From: an uncultured Phycisphaerae bacterium
GTDB taxonomy: Bacteria; Planctomycetota; Phycisphaerae; Phycisphaerales; SM1A02
Direction: 5' to 3'
DNA: 13,952 nt
Assembly (NCBI GenBank): GCA_937899935.1
Contig: CALCOW010000390.1
Span: 1 to 13,952, forward strand
Below the pieces are notes generated by a model that saw nothing but the letters and a program-made list of their open reading frames with translations, was not told the DNA's origin and ran no database searches. Position 1 is the stretch's first letter; every line of letters starts with the position of its first letter. Made by a program: the position numbers and the translations under genes. Shown one piece after another: positions 1 through 7,486 of this stretch.

Positions 1-84
1 CATGGCCTCTCTCCATTTGATTCAGGTCTAGCATGCCTGAATATCGACTATGGGTCGACCATCATTGAAGGGACAGCCAAGTGA
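1..84 (+). CDS. 3' end of an unidentified gene upstream of paaN (partial)
   Basis: Frame 1 is open from the first base of the window to a TGA at 82-84, giving 27 residues that end in YGSTIIEGTAK. The other two + frames are stopped within this stretch. The TGA overlaps the GTG start of paaN as GTGA, a 4-base overlap typical of translationally coupled operon genes, which is the main reason to believe it. I do not recognise the family from this fragment. It does not look like the tail of a MaoC hydratase, an enoyl-CoA hydratase or a phenylacetate-CoA ligase. It is probably another gene of the same operon, but this is inference from position only. Confidence 0.45.
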   Translation, partial: HGLSPFDSGLACLNIDYGSTIIEGTAK

Positions 85-1796
85 GCAGGCAGTTTTTTGA
101 CAAGCATGAACAGACATTGACCTCAGCCATAGATGCGATTGCGAAGCGTGGTTTTTTCAGCGCTTATCCTGAAGTCCCGAGTCGGAAGATCTATGGCGAT
201 ACCGCTATGGAGGATGGGCAAGCGGCGTTCAAGGCCAGGCTGGGCAAGCCCTTTGCGATGGACAACCCAGGCGGTCATCCAGGATCTGATCGAGTCGGCA
301 AAGAAGTGTCTCCCTACGGAATAGATTTGGCCATCACTTATCCCAGTGCTTCGCCCATCGAGCTCATGAACGCCGCAGAGCGGGCCAGTGAACAATGGCG
401 GCAAACAGACATTGACCAGCGGGTAGGCATTTGTTTAGAGATATTGGCTCGACTCAACCAACAGAGCTTTGCAATGGCCTTTGCTGCAATGCATACCACC
501 GGGCAAGGTTTCATGATGGCCTTTCAAGCAGCTGGTCCACATGCTCAAGATCGTGGACTCGAAGCTGTGGCTCAGGCCTATCTGGCGATGACGCAAGCGC
601 CACCAATGGCTGTCTGGCGCAAACAGGTGAGTAAGACAGATTTTGTATCCCTGGCCAAACACTATCGTGTCGTGCCAAAGGGAATTGGTTTAGTCATTGC
701 TTGTAGTACGTTCCCCACCTGGAATACCTATCCCGGCCTGATGGCCAATCTGGCTACGGGTAATGTCTGCATCTTGAAACCTCATCCAGAGGTCATTTTG
801 CCTGTGGCCATGACCGTTCAAACTTGCCGTGAAGTAATCAGCGAGGCAGGACTTGATCCTAACATTGTCCTGCTAGCGGTTGATACAGTTGAAGAGCCGA
901 TGACCAAGGCACTCTCTTCATCTCCGGAAGTAGACATTGTTGATTACACAGGAAACAGCGAGTTCGGAAATTGGGTTGAATCGCATGCCAAAGCAGAGGT
1001 GTTTACAGAAAAAGCAGGTGTGAACTCCATCATTATCGATTCAGTCGATGACTTTAGAGGGATGACGAGCAATATTGCGTTTTCACTCTGCCTTTACTCT
1101 GGCCAAATGTGTACCGCCCCTCAGAATATCTTTATTCCCAAGAGTGGTATTGAGACGAATGATGGGCACAAGTCATTTGATGATGTTGTTCAGGGAATTG
1201 TGAAAGCCGTCAATGGCCTTCTTGGAGATCCAGATAGGGCTGCTGAAGTGCTTGGTTGTGTTCAGAATAGTGCCACCGTCGATCGTATCGCTATGCACGC
1301 ATCCACTGGTGAGACAGTTGTTCGCGCCTCAGAACAACTGACCAATCCAAAATTTGCCGATGCTCGGGTCTATTCACCACTGATTCTCACTGTCGATGTT
1401 GGTGAGGATGGGCATTACCGACATGAAGCATTTGGCCCCATCTGTTGGATGATTGCTACACCATCAACACAGAAAAGTGTGGAGGTTGCTGCAGATTTAG
1501 CGAAAGATGTGGGCGCCATTACATGCAGTATCTATTCTCAAAGTGACGAAGTGCTTGCTGATGCCAGTGACGCCATGGTCGATGCTGGAGCATTAGTCAG
1601 CTGCAACCTGACTGGGCCGCTTTACGTCAATCAGACCGCCGCTTTTAGTGATCTCCATGTCTCAGGGCTCAATCCATCTGGGAATGCCACTTTGTGTGAT
1701 GTCGGCTTTGTGACAAGACGTTTCCGTATAGGACAAAGTCGTATGCCAGTGACCGAAATAGCAGAGCAGAAAGAACAGGCTCATGCCAGCGTTTGA
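81..1796 (+). CDS. paaN: PaaN-type aldehyde dehydrogenase of phenylacetate degradation
   Basis: This 571-residue protein is an aldehyde dehydrogenase of the PaaN / PaaZ N-terminal kind, expected to oxidise 3-oxo-5,6-dehydrosuberyl-CoA semialdehyde, the ring-opened intermediate, in the cytoplasm. Visible landmarks are LKPHPE near 232-237 (cofactor-binding lysine region), YTGNSEFG at 289-296, the catalytic-base glutamate Glu310 in FTEKAG, the nucleophile Cys344 in GQMCTAPQN, and HEAFGP near 448-453. Unlike E. coli PaaZ (about 680 residues) it stops after the dehydrogenase part, so the C-terminal MaoC-like oxepin-CoA hydrolase domain is absent. The start is a GTG preceded by GAAGGGA at a sensible distance and overlapping the upstream stop codon. 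Its 3' end overlaps paaY by 14 bases. The family call is firm; the exact substrate is inferred from the cluster. Confidence 0.9.
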   Translation: MSRQFFDKHEQTLTSAIDAIAKRGFFSAYPEVPSRKIYGDTAMEDGQAAFKARLGKPFAMDNPGGHPGSDRVGKEVSPYGIDLAITYPSASPIELMNAAERASEQWRQTDIDQRVGICLEILARLNQQSFAMAFAAMHTTGQGFMMAFQAAGPHAQDRGLEAVAQAYLAMTQAPPMAVWRKQVSKTDFVSLAKHYRVVPKGIGLVIACSTFPTWNTYPGLMANLATGNVCILKPHPEVILPVAMTVQTCREVISEAGLDPNIVLLAVDTVEEPMTKALSSSPEVDIVDYTGNSEFGNWVESHAKAEVFTEKAGVNSIIIDSVDDFRGMTSNIAFSLCLYSGQMCTAPQNIFIPKSGIETNDGHKSFDDVVQGIVKAVNGLLGDPDRAAEVLGCVQNSATVDRIAMHASTGETVVRASEQLTNPKFADARVYSPLILTVDVGEDGHYRHEAFGPICWMIATPSTQKSVEVAADLAKDVGAITCSIYSQSDEVLADASDAMVDAGALVSCNLTGPLYVNQTAAFSDLHVSGLNPSGNATLCDVGFVTRRFRIGQSRMPVTEIAEQKEQAHASV

Positions 1797-2391
1797 GTTT
1801 GAGGGAATTCGCCCAGTGGTTGATCCCACTGCTTTCGTACATCCGACAGCTGTTCTGATTGGTGATGTCATTATTGGTCCTGGTTGCTTGGTTGGCCCAT
1901 GCGCCGTATTGCGTGGTGATATTGGGCGACTGATCATGAAAGAGGGTAGTAATCTGCAAGACACCTGTGTGGTGCACTGTTTTCCTGGCCGCGACACGGT
2001 TATTGAAGAAGACGGGCACGTCGGGCACGGGGCTGTGTTACATGGATGTACGATTGGGCGCAATGCACTGGTTGGTATGAATGCGGTGATCATGGATGAG
2101 GCGGTGGTTGGTGAAAACAGCTTTGTCGCAGCAATGTCATTCGTTAAAGCTGGCACCGTGGTGCCTCCCAACTCAGTTGTAGCGGGTGTTCCTGCAAAGG
2201 TCATCAAGGAACTCAGTGATGAGGAAATTGCTTGGAAACGTGAGGGCACTGGTCATTACCAATACCTAGCTCAACGGCATCGCGAGACCACACAACAGGT
2301 CGAACCGTTGACTGAAGTTGAAGTCGATCGCAAGCGTGTTCCGCCGCTTGGATACGAACCAAAACACAAGCGTGACGATCAGTCGAAGTAG
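1783..2391 (+). CDS. paaY: PaaY, gamma-carbonic-anhydrase-like thioesterase
   Basis: This 202-residue left-handed beta-helix (hexapeptide repeat) protein resembles E. coli PaaY along its whole length, including the opening FVHPTAVLIGDVI, the RGDIGR stretch, GHVGHGAVLHGC, ALVGMNAV, and a C-terminal VEPL...RKR segment. The metal-binding histidines of the gamma-carbonic anhydrase fold are visible as His65, His82 and His87, with Arg44 and Asp46 in LRGD. In E. coli PaaY is a thioesterase that releases CoA from dead-end ring intermediates made when the epoxide or semialdehyde is not processed in time. The ATG lies inside the last codons of paaN (14-base overlap), so translation is probably coupled. 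The stop codon is 3 bp from the stop of the convergent E3 gene. Closeness to the enterobacterial protein makes this one of the safest calls. Confidence 0.93.
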   Translation: MPAFEFEGIRPVVDPTAFVHPTAVLIGDVIIGPGCLVGPCAVLRGDIGRLIMKEGSNLQDTCVVHCFPGRDTVIEEDGHVGHGAVLHGCTIGRNALVGMNAVIMDEAVVGENSFVAAMSFVKAGTVVPPNSVVAGVPAKVIKELSDEEIAWKREGTGHYQYLAQRHRETTQQVEPLTEVEVDRKRVPPLGYEPKHKRDDQSK

Positions 2392-2394
2392 TTG

Positions 2395-3798
2395 TTACTT
2401 GGTCAGATGCGGACTGACGACTCGCATGGCTTCTTGAGCGCAGATGGCAATCAACTCACTACGCGTTGGGTGCGCATGTATCGTGGCGGCAAGATCCTCT
2501 ACGGTTGCTCCTAACTCGAGTGCCAAAGCGACTTGTTGAATCATCTCTGCAGCACCAACGCCACTGATGAAACCACCTAATAACAAACCTGAGTTGGTCT
2601 CATAAACAAGTTTGGTAACCCCATCCGTACGCCCTTGTGCTGCGGCTAATCCACTGGCGCCCCAAATCTTCTTCACACTCGCGTTGCAAAGATCGGCCTG
2701 ATCAGCCTCGGCCACTGATAAGCCACATCCGGCTATTGGCGGGTTGGTGTAGATAGTCCACGGGATGGCTGCGGGGTCAAAAGCAGCGGGCCGTCCAGCC
2801 ATGGCGTCAACAGCAACACGTCCTTGATGGGCGGCCTTCGAGGCCAAGAAAGGTAAGCCAGTCACATCACCTGCAGCAAAGATGCGTGGATTGCTGGTGC
2901 GTTGCTGTTCATCGATAGTGATAAAACCGTGTTCATCAGTGGCGATGCTGGCACTTTCCAAGCCGAGGCCACTTGTATTAGGTTCTGGAGTTGTGCAGTC
3001 AACGATGATCTGAAAGGTGGTTTTACTTTCTGTTTCACCTTTCAAGAGCGTTGCCACAAGACCTTCTGGTTGTTGCTCGACATTGGTCAGTTTTGCTTGA
3101 TCTGAAAACGTCGCACCAAGTTCACGGAGTCGACGTTGCGCCGGCTTTTTTAGATCACGATCAATGTCATATCCGTCGTGCAACAGATCGGCGATGGTCA
3201 CGAGAGCACCAAACTCAGCAAGAATGCTCGCGATCTCTAAAGCTACTATTTCTTGGCCAACAATAAGGACTTGCTGATTGGCAACCTCTTGAGTCCAAGA
3301 GGCGCTTGGCGTATAGATCGCATCGATGGTGTGGTCTAGGGCAGGATGCTTGCCAGGTGTGCTGCCTGTTGCGATGAGTGCTCTGCGAAACTTGAAGCGT
3401 TGAGGTGTATCGCTGTTGACGCCTAAATTTCTGGCATCTTGAAATGTTGCATCGCCTTGCACGAAATGAATCTTCAATGATTTGGCTTGTGTATTGAGCG
3501 ATGATCCAAGTGTGGCAACCGTTCGATCTAAGAGATGTAAAAGATCTTGCTGCGGTACGGCGGGTAACGCAAGTGATTTTTTATCAAGAACCCCATCGCG
3601 CGCCATGCGCAATCTCGTTGCAAGAAGTTTGGAAGGAATACATGCTTCGTGAAGGCAGCTGCCACCAATGTTCTCCCTGGTGTCTACTAATGTCACATCT
3701 TGCCCGGAAGCAGCAGCATGGAATGCAGCTTCATAGCCAGCTGGGCCACCGCCGATGACGACTAGTTCAGCTTCTTGCGCGAACTCACCAACAACCAT
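2395..3798 (-). CDS. lpdA: Dihydrolipoamide dehydrogenase-like flavoprotein (E3) with altered NAD motif
   Basis: This 467-residue pyridine nucleotide-disulfide oxidoreductase is the likely E3 of the adjacent 2-oxoacid dehydrogenase complex, reoxidising the E2 lipoyl group. The FAD motif GGGPAG is at 16-21, the redox disulfide is Cys48/Cys53 in CLHEACIPSK, the second FAD motif AAGDVTG is near 308-314, and the catalytic pair is His443/Glu448 in HPTRSE. The oddity is the NAD Rossmann motif. Where E3 proteins have G-G-G-Y-I-G, this one has G-Q-E-I-V-A (181-186), and the later GRRPN motif reads TTPEPN (269-274). It may bind NAD poorly or use another acceptor. The ATG at 3798 is preferred over the TTG one codon earlier because GGAG sits 9 bases upstream. 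The gene starts 15 bases after the E2 stop and ends 3 bp from paaY. E3 family membership is firm; activity is uncertain. Confidence 0.88.
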   Translation of the reverse strand: MVVGEFAQEAELVVIGGGPAGYEAAFHAAASGQDVTLVDTRENIGGSCLHEACIPSKLLATRLRMARDGVLDKKSLALPAVPQQDLLHLLDRTVATLGSSLNTQAKSLKIHFVQGDATFQDARNLGVNSDTPQRFKFRRALIATGSTPGKHPALDHTIDAIYTPSASWTQEVANQQVLIVGQEIVALEIASILAEFGALVTIADLLHDGYDIDRDLKKPAQRRLRELGATFSDQAKLTNVEQQPEGLVATLLKGETESKTTFQIIVDCTTPEPNTSGLGLESASIATDEHGFITIDEQQRTSNPRIFAAGDVTGLPFLASKAAHQGRVAVDAMAGRPAAFDPAAIPWTIYTNPPIAGCGLSVAEADQADLCNASVKKIWGASGLAAAQGRTDGVTKLVYETNSGLLLGGFISGVGAAEMIQQVALALELGATVEDLAATIHAHPTRSELIAICAQEAMRVVSPHLTK

Positions 3799-3807
3799 CA
3801 ACAGTAG

Positions 3808-3811
3808 CTCC
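3808..3811 (-). promoter_or_regulatory. Ribosome binding site of the E3 gene
   Basis: GGAG on the - strand lies 9 bases before the ATG at 3798. It favours that ATG over the in-frame TTG one codon upstream. Confidence 0.5.
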
Positions 3812-3813
3812 GG

Positions 3814-5172
3814 TTATGAAGAGAGAACAAACTCAAGTGGGTTCTGTAATTGACCTATGACAAACTGTAGGAAAGGAATCTCTTTGCCGCCATCAATGAT
3901 GCGGTGGTCGATAGAATGGCTTAATGGCATGATCAAGCGAGGCTTAATCTCACCGTCAACAACCCAGGGCATCAGGCGCATACGTCCGGCAGCAAGAACA
4001 GCAACCTGTGGTGGGGTAATAATGGGCGTCGAGTAACGACTTCCACCAACTGCTCCGGCATTCGAGATCGTATACGTTCCACCACGTGTATCGTTGACGG
4101 CAAATGATGCACTACGAGCATTGGAAGAAATGATGTCCAATGCATCTGCAATCTGCAGAATCGATAAATGATTGGTGTTGTGAATTACTGGGGCAACAAG
4201 TCCACGTTCTGTCTCAACCCCAATAGCCACGTTAATGTACTGGCGGTAGATAATGTCACCGGTACTCTCATCAACACTGGCATTGAAAATCGGGAATTTC
4301 TCAAGGCCACGAACAATCGCTCGCACCAAAAAGCAAAGCATCGTGACTTTGCGCTGCGGATTGGAGGCGTTCTGATGCGCTTTGCGCAGCGCCTCGAGAT
4401 CAGTGACGTCTGCGTCGTCTGTATCAGTGACATGGGGAATCGTTGCCCATGACTGGCTCATGATTCGAGCGATGGTATGCCTGGCTTGGCTCAATGGCTG
4501 GCGAATGACGGGTCCGTATTGATCATGATCTGGACGACCGCCCGGAATTTCGTCAAGCGTGAGTCCGGTCGAGGCTTGCATCTCTGTAGGAGACATGACC
4601 TGTGGCGAGGCTGGGGTTGTGCCAGCCACCAGCGGTTGCGGTCTCACCGGATCAGTGACTGGGGTGGCTGCTTCAACGGGAGCTGGTGTTGCGGTCACAG
4701 GTACGGTTGTTTCCGCAACAGATGTATCAAGATCACAAAGATGAATGCGTCCGCCAGGCCCTGAACCTTGTATCCCAGCAAGATCGATGCCCCTTTGACG
4801 GGCCAGCCTTCGTACTGATGGAGCGGCTACGACGCGACGCTGCTGCGGAGCAGTTGGTGGGATGACGGTACTCGCAGCAACCGACTTCGCTGCGCTTGCT
4901 GTCGAAGTGGTTTCTGGTGGTGTCAGTCCTTCGCTGCCATCAGAAAAAGAAATCATGACATCGCCGACGTGGACCAATTGCTGTTCGCTGACATGGACAC
5001 GTGCAACGGTGCCAGTATAGGGAGAGGGTATCTCAACCCTGGCCTTGTCTGTCTCAACTTCAATCAGAGGCTCATCTTCGCGAACAGACTGCCCCTCCGC
5101 GACCATGATGGACATGATCTGTCCTTCATGAACACCCTCACCAAGGTCAGGTAGTTTGAAATCGCGGTTCAT
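3814..5172 (-). CDS. 2-oxoacid dehydrogenase E2, dihydrolipoamide acyltransferase
   Basis: This 452-residue E2 forms the core of the complex and transfers the acyl group from lipoate to CoA. One N-terminal lipoyl domain covers about 1-75, with the lipoylated Lys43 in ETDKARVEI. An Ala/Pro/Thr/Val-rich linker leads to the E1/E3-binding domain near 116-152 (RRLARQRGIDL, GSGPGGRI). A second long linker is followed by the catalytic domain from about 220 to the end, with His423 and Asp427 in HRIIDGG and SNAGAVGG upstream. I start it at the ATG at 5172 because the lipoyl domain begins there. A GTG at 5202 overlaps the E1-beta stop as TAGTG and would add 10 residues; that start is a real alternative. 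The acyl substrate cannot be read from the sequence; acetyl, branched-chain and aryl-acetyl groups are all possible. Confidence 0.92.
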   Translation of the reverse strand: MNRDFKLPDLGEGVHEGQIMSIMVAEGQSVREDEPLIEVETDKARVEIPSPYTGTVARVHVSEQQLVHVGDVMISFSDGSEGLTPPETTSTASAAKSVAASTVIPPTAPQQRRVVAAPSVRRLARQRGIDLAGIQGSGPGGRIHLCDLDTSVAETTVPVTATPAPVEAATPVTDPVRPQPLVAGTTPASPQVMSPTEMQASTGLTLDEIPGGRPDHDQYGPVIRQPLSQARHTIARIMSQSWATIPHVTDTDDADVTDLEALRKAHQNASNPQRKVTMLCFLVRAIVRGLEKFPIFNASVDESTGDIIYRQYINVAIGVETERGLVAPVIHNTNHLSILQIADALDIISSNARSASFAVNDTRGGTYTISNAGAVGGSRYSTPIITPPQVAVLAAGRMRLMPWVVDGEIKPRLIMPLSHSIDHRIIDGGKEIPFLQFVIGQLQNPLEFVLSS

Positions 5173-5201
5173 TGTAGAGGTGTCTCTCGTTTGATGGCTC
5201 A

Positions 5202-6194
5202 CTATTGCCAGGTCATTAAGTCCTGAATTTTCTCGATGATGGTGTCAGGATCAGGCAAGAAATGTTGTTCGCACTGAAAGTAAGGGAAGGGAATGTCATA
5301 GCCGGAGATACGCCCAACCGGAGCAAGCAAGTGCCCAAAAGCATGTTCATTGATGCGGGCAATAATCTCAGCGCCAATGCCACATGTCTTATGGCCTTCA
5401 TGAACGACAACACAGCGACCTGTTTTTGTCACTGATTCAATAATCGTTTCCGTATCCATTGGTTTGATGGTCAAGAGGTCAATGATTTCAACATCAATAC
5501 CGTGTAGGCTCGAAAGATCATCCGATGCTTCGAGTACTGGCCGCATCATGGCGCCATAACTAATCACCGTGATATCGCTACCATTGCGAACAACCTGTGC
5601 ACGACCAAGTCTTGCGACCTCTGGATCATCGGGCACATCCTCACGAAAGGCTCGATACACGGCCTTGGGTTCGTAGAAGATCACAGGATCAGGATCTTGA
5701 ATAGCAGCCGCCAATAAGGCGCGAGCGTTACGTGGTCCTGATGGAATCACCACTTTAAGTCCGGGTGTATGTGCCCAGTAAGCCTCGCGTGATTCGGAAT
5801 GGTGTTCGACTGCTCGAATACCACCTCCGTATGGTGTGCGCATCACCATGGCAAGCGGCTGACCATGTCTCGTTCGATTCCTGTAACGAGCCATGTTCTG
5901 TTCAATTTGGTCGAAAGCTTGCATGGTGAATCCGGAGAACTGAATCTCAGCCACCGGCTTGAGGCCATAGATAGCCATCCCAACCGCAGTGCCAACAATG
6001 CCACACTCAGCCAGTGGGGAATCCATAACGCGATCTTGGCCATGCTTTCCTTGTAGGCCCTTCGTAACGCGGAAGACACCACCATTGCAGCCAATATCTT
6101 GTCCCATCAAGCAAACGTCGGGATCGGTTGAGAGCGCCTCGTCGAGCGCCAGATTAAGTGCCTCCACCATGGTGCGTTGGGTCGTCAGACTCAT
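5202..6194 (-). CDS. 2-oxoacid dehydrogenase E1 component, beta subunit
   Basis: This 330-residue transketolase-like beta subunit pairs with the E1-alpha encoded just upstream to decarboxylate a 2-oxoacid with thiamine diphosphate. The sequence shows DSPLAE with Glu63, the usual glutamate contacting the cofactor, then PYGGGIRAVEHHSES near 121-135, PGLKVVIPSGP, FYEPKAVYR, and a C-terminal half with the HEGHKTCGIGAEI stretch. The FYEPK..YR signature is more usual in branched-chain 2-oxoacid dehydrogenase beta subunits than in pyruvate dehydrogenase ones, which hints at a larger substrate (inference). The ATG overlaps the E1-alpha stop as ATGA and is preceded by AAAGGGG. The 3' end shares a base with a possible GTG start of E2. 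The length is normal for the family. Confidence 0.93.
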   Translation of the reverse strand: MSLTTQRTMVEALNLALDEALSTDPDVCLMGQDIGCNGGVFRVTKGLQGKHGQDRVMDSPLAECGIVGTAVGMAIYGLKPVAEIQFSGFTMQAFDQIEQNMARYRNRTRHGQPLAMVMRTPYGGGIRAVEHHSESREAYWAHTPGLKVVIPSGPRNARALLAAAIQDPDPVIFYEPKAVYRAFREDVPDDPEVARLGRAQVVRNGSDITVISYGAMMRPVLEASDDLSSLHGIDVEIIDLLTIKPMDTETIIESVTKTGRCVVVHEGHKTCGIGAEIIARINEHAFGHLLAPVGRISGYDIPFPYFQCEQHFLPDPDTIIEKIQDLMTWQ

Positions 6195-7279
6195 GGGTTC
6201 AGCCCCTTTCGAGCGAGCCGTGATAGATAGTCCTTCTTTTGCTCTATCAACTCAGGGGGCATGGTGTGATAGACGAAATCGAAGATCTCCTCCGGTCTCG
6301 CTTTGGCCATTTCACGGAATTTAGCACGGGCTTCGAGCACACGCTGTTCACATTCATCCGCAATACGTCGGCACTCGTCTTCCGTCAGAATAGACTCTCG
6401 ATTCAAATAGCGCTCAAAACGAAGTAGGGGACAACGCTGATGCCATGGATCGACGTGTTCCTCCTGCCGATAGACCGTGGGATCATCGGCAGTTGTATGT
6501 AAACTCATTCGGTAGGTGACCGCTTCAATCAGTGATGGCCCTTGACCAGCTCGGGCTCGTTCAGCTGCCGTGGTTGTTGCTGCCACCATTGCCAGTATGT
6601 CATTGCCATCGACCCGAATGCTGGGAATTCCAAAGCCAATTCCACGAACAGCCAGTGACTCCGTTGCTGCTTGTCTTTGTAAAGGAGTAGAAATAGCCCA
6701 CCCATTATTCTCACAAACAAAGACGCATGGCGCCTTGTAGACAGCTGCAAAATTAAAAGCCTCGTTCACGGCGCCTTGAGACATTGCACCATCACCGAAG
6801 TTGACGGTCACACAGTGCTGCTGTTTCTTTTGAGCCATTCCCATAGCCACACCAACCGCCGGTAGCACATGCGAACCAATCACTATGGAGAAAGGCAAAT
6901 CGTTGACACCTTCTGGAGGTGGAAAGCCCTCGTGGTATCCAGCCCAGAGAAGAAGCAGTTGTTCCATCGACCAGCCGCGCCAGATTTGAGCACCAAACGA
7001 ACGGTAGGATGGTGCGAACCAATCATCGGCAGTGAGTGGAAAGACTTGGCCGATCTGTGTGGCTTCCTGTCCAAGATTCGGTGCAAAGGTGCCCATTTCA
7101 CCCTGACGTTGCATAGCCAACATTCGGGAATCAAATTTGCGTGTCAATACCATGGCCACATAAAGTCGCCGCAGTTGATCATGCGTCAACGGTGGTGCCT
7201 TAGTCGTATCAACCATGCCCTCTTCATTGAGGACCTGCAATACGTCGATGTTGTCGAGTTGCACTGGCTTTGTGTCCAT
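6191..7279 (-). CDS. 2-oxoacid dehydrogenase E1 component, alpha subunit
   Basis: This 362-residue alpha subunit resembles Bacillus-type PdhA. It binds thiamine diphosphate through the GDG...NN motif (GDG at 162-164, NN at 191-192). Other landmarks are TFAPNLGQEA, PSYRSFG with Tyr92-Arg93, and the HTTADDP loop with His261, which lies where mammalian E1 is regulated by phosphorylation. The frame is open further upstream to an ATG at 7393, which would add a Thr/Pro-rich 38-residue leader (400 residues). I prefer 7279 because AGGA sits 5 bases upstream and the protein then has the usual family length and N-terminus. The stop overlaps the E1-beta start by 4 bases. Substrate is unproven: pyruvate, branched-chain 2-oxoacids and phenylpyruvate are all candidates. 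Confidence 0.92.
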   Translation of the reverse strand: MDTKPVQLDNIDVLQVLNEEGMVDTTKAPPLTHDQLRRLYVAMVLTRKFDSRMLAMQRQGEMGTFAPNLGQEATQIGQVFPLTADDWFAPSYRSFGAQIWRGWSMEQLLLLWAGYHEGFPPPEGVNDLPFSIVIGSHVLPAVGVAMGMAQKKQQHCVTVNFGDGAMSQGAVNEAFNFAAVYKAPCVFVCENNGWAISTPLQRQAATESLAVRGIGFGIPSIRVDGNDILAMVAATTTAAERARAGQGPSLIEAVTYRMSLHTTADDPTVYRQEEHVDPWHQRCPLLRFERYLNRESILTEDECRRIADECEQRVLEARAKFREMAKARPEEIFDFVYHTMPPELIEQKKDYLSRLARKGLNP

Positions 7280-7284
7280 CGTTG

Positions 7285-7288
7285 TCCT
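7285..7288 (-). promoter_or_regulatory. Ribosome binding site supporting the inner E1-alpha start
   Basis: AGGA on the - strand is 5 bases before the ATG at 7279. The outer ATG at 7393 has only a weak GAGA upstream, so this site decides the start chosen for E1-alpha. Confidence 0.4.
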
Positions 7289-7433
7289 GTGAGTTGAACG
7301 GCAAGGCCTCTCATTATCGCGTAGAGTCGGCGGGGTGGTTGTTTCAATGACCACTGGATCGGTGGCCTCGGTATGCGGGGTCTGACTGGTCATATCAGGG
7401 TCTCAAAGCGCCGTAGCGGTCTGGAAAACCCCC

Positions 7434-7463
7434 ATCTTACGAGCATGTAGGAACTGATGCCAA
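7434..7463 (-). promoter_or_regulatory. Possible sigma70-like promoter for the E1-E2-E3 genes
   Basis: In the gap after paaD the - strand carries TTGGCA (7463-7458, five of six matches to TTGACA), an 18-base spacer, and TAAGAT (7439-7434, four of six to TATAAT). Transcription would begin near 7427, leaving a leader of about 150 bases to the ATG at 7279. The match was found by eye and such pairs occur by chance, but this is the widest intergenic gap in the - strand row and the point where paa genes give way to the dehydrogenase complex. Confidence 0.3.
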
Positions 7464-7486
7464 CCTCTCACTTGCAGTGGAGTAGC

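Noticed and set aside
1662..2249. 195-codon open frame on the - strand across the paaN-paaY junction
   Set aside because: It is antisense to two well-supported genes, its product is Thr/Pro/Ser-rich with no recognisable domain, and it mirrors their codon pattern.
2402..2418. GTCAG/CTGAC inverted repeat near the convergent stop codons, as a terminator
   Set aside because: The stem is only 5 bp with a 7-base loop and there is no T-run on either side.
7467..7482. Small inverted repeat CACT/AGTG just after paaD, as a terminator
   Set aside because: Only 4 bp of stem and no following U-run; it looks like chance.
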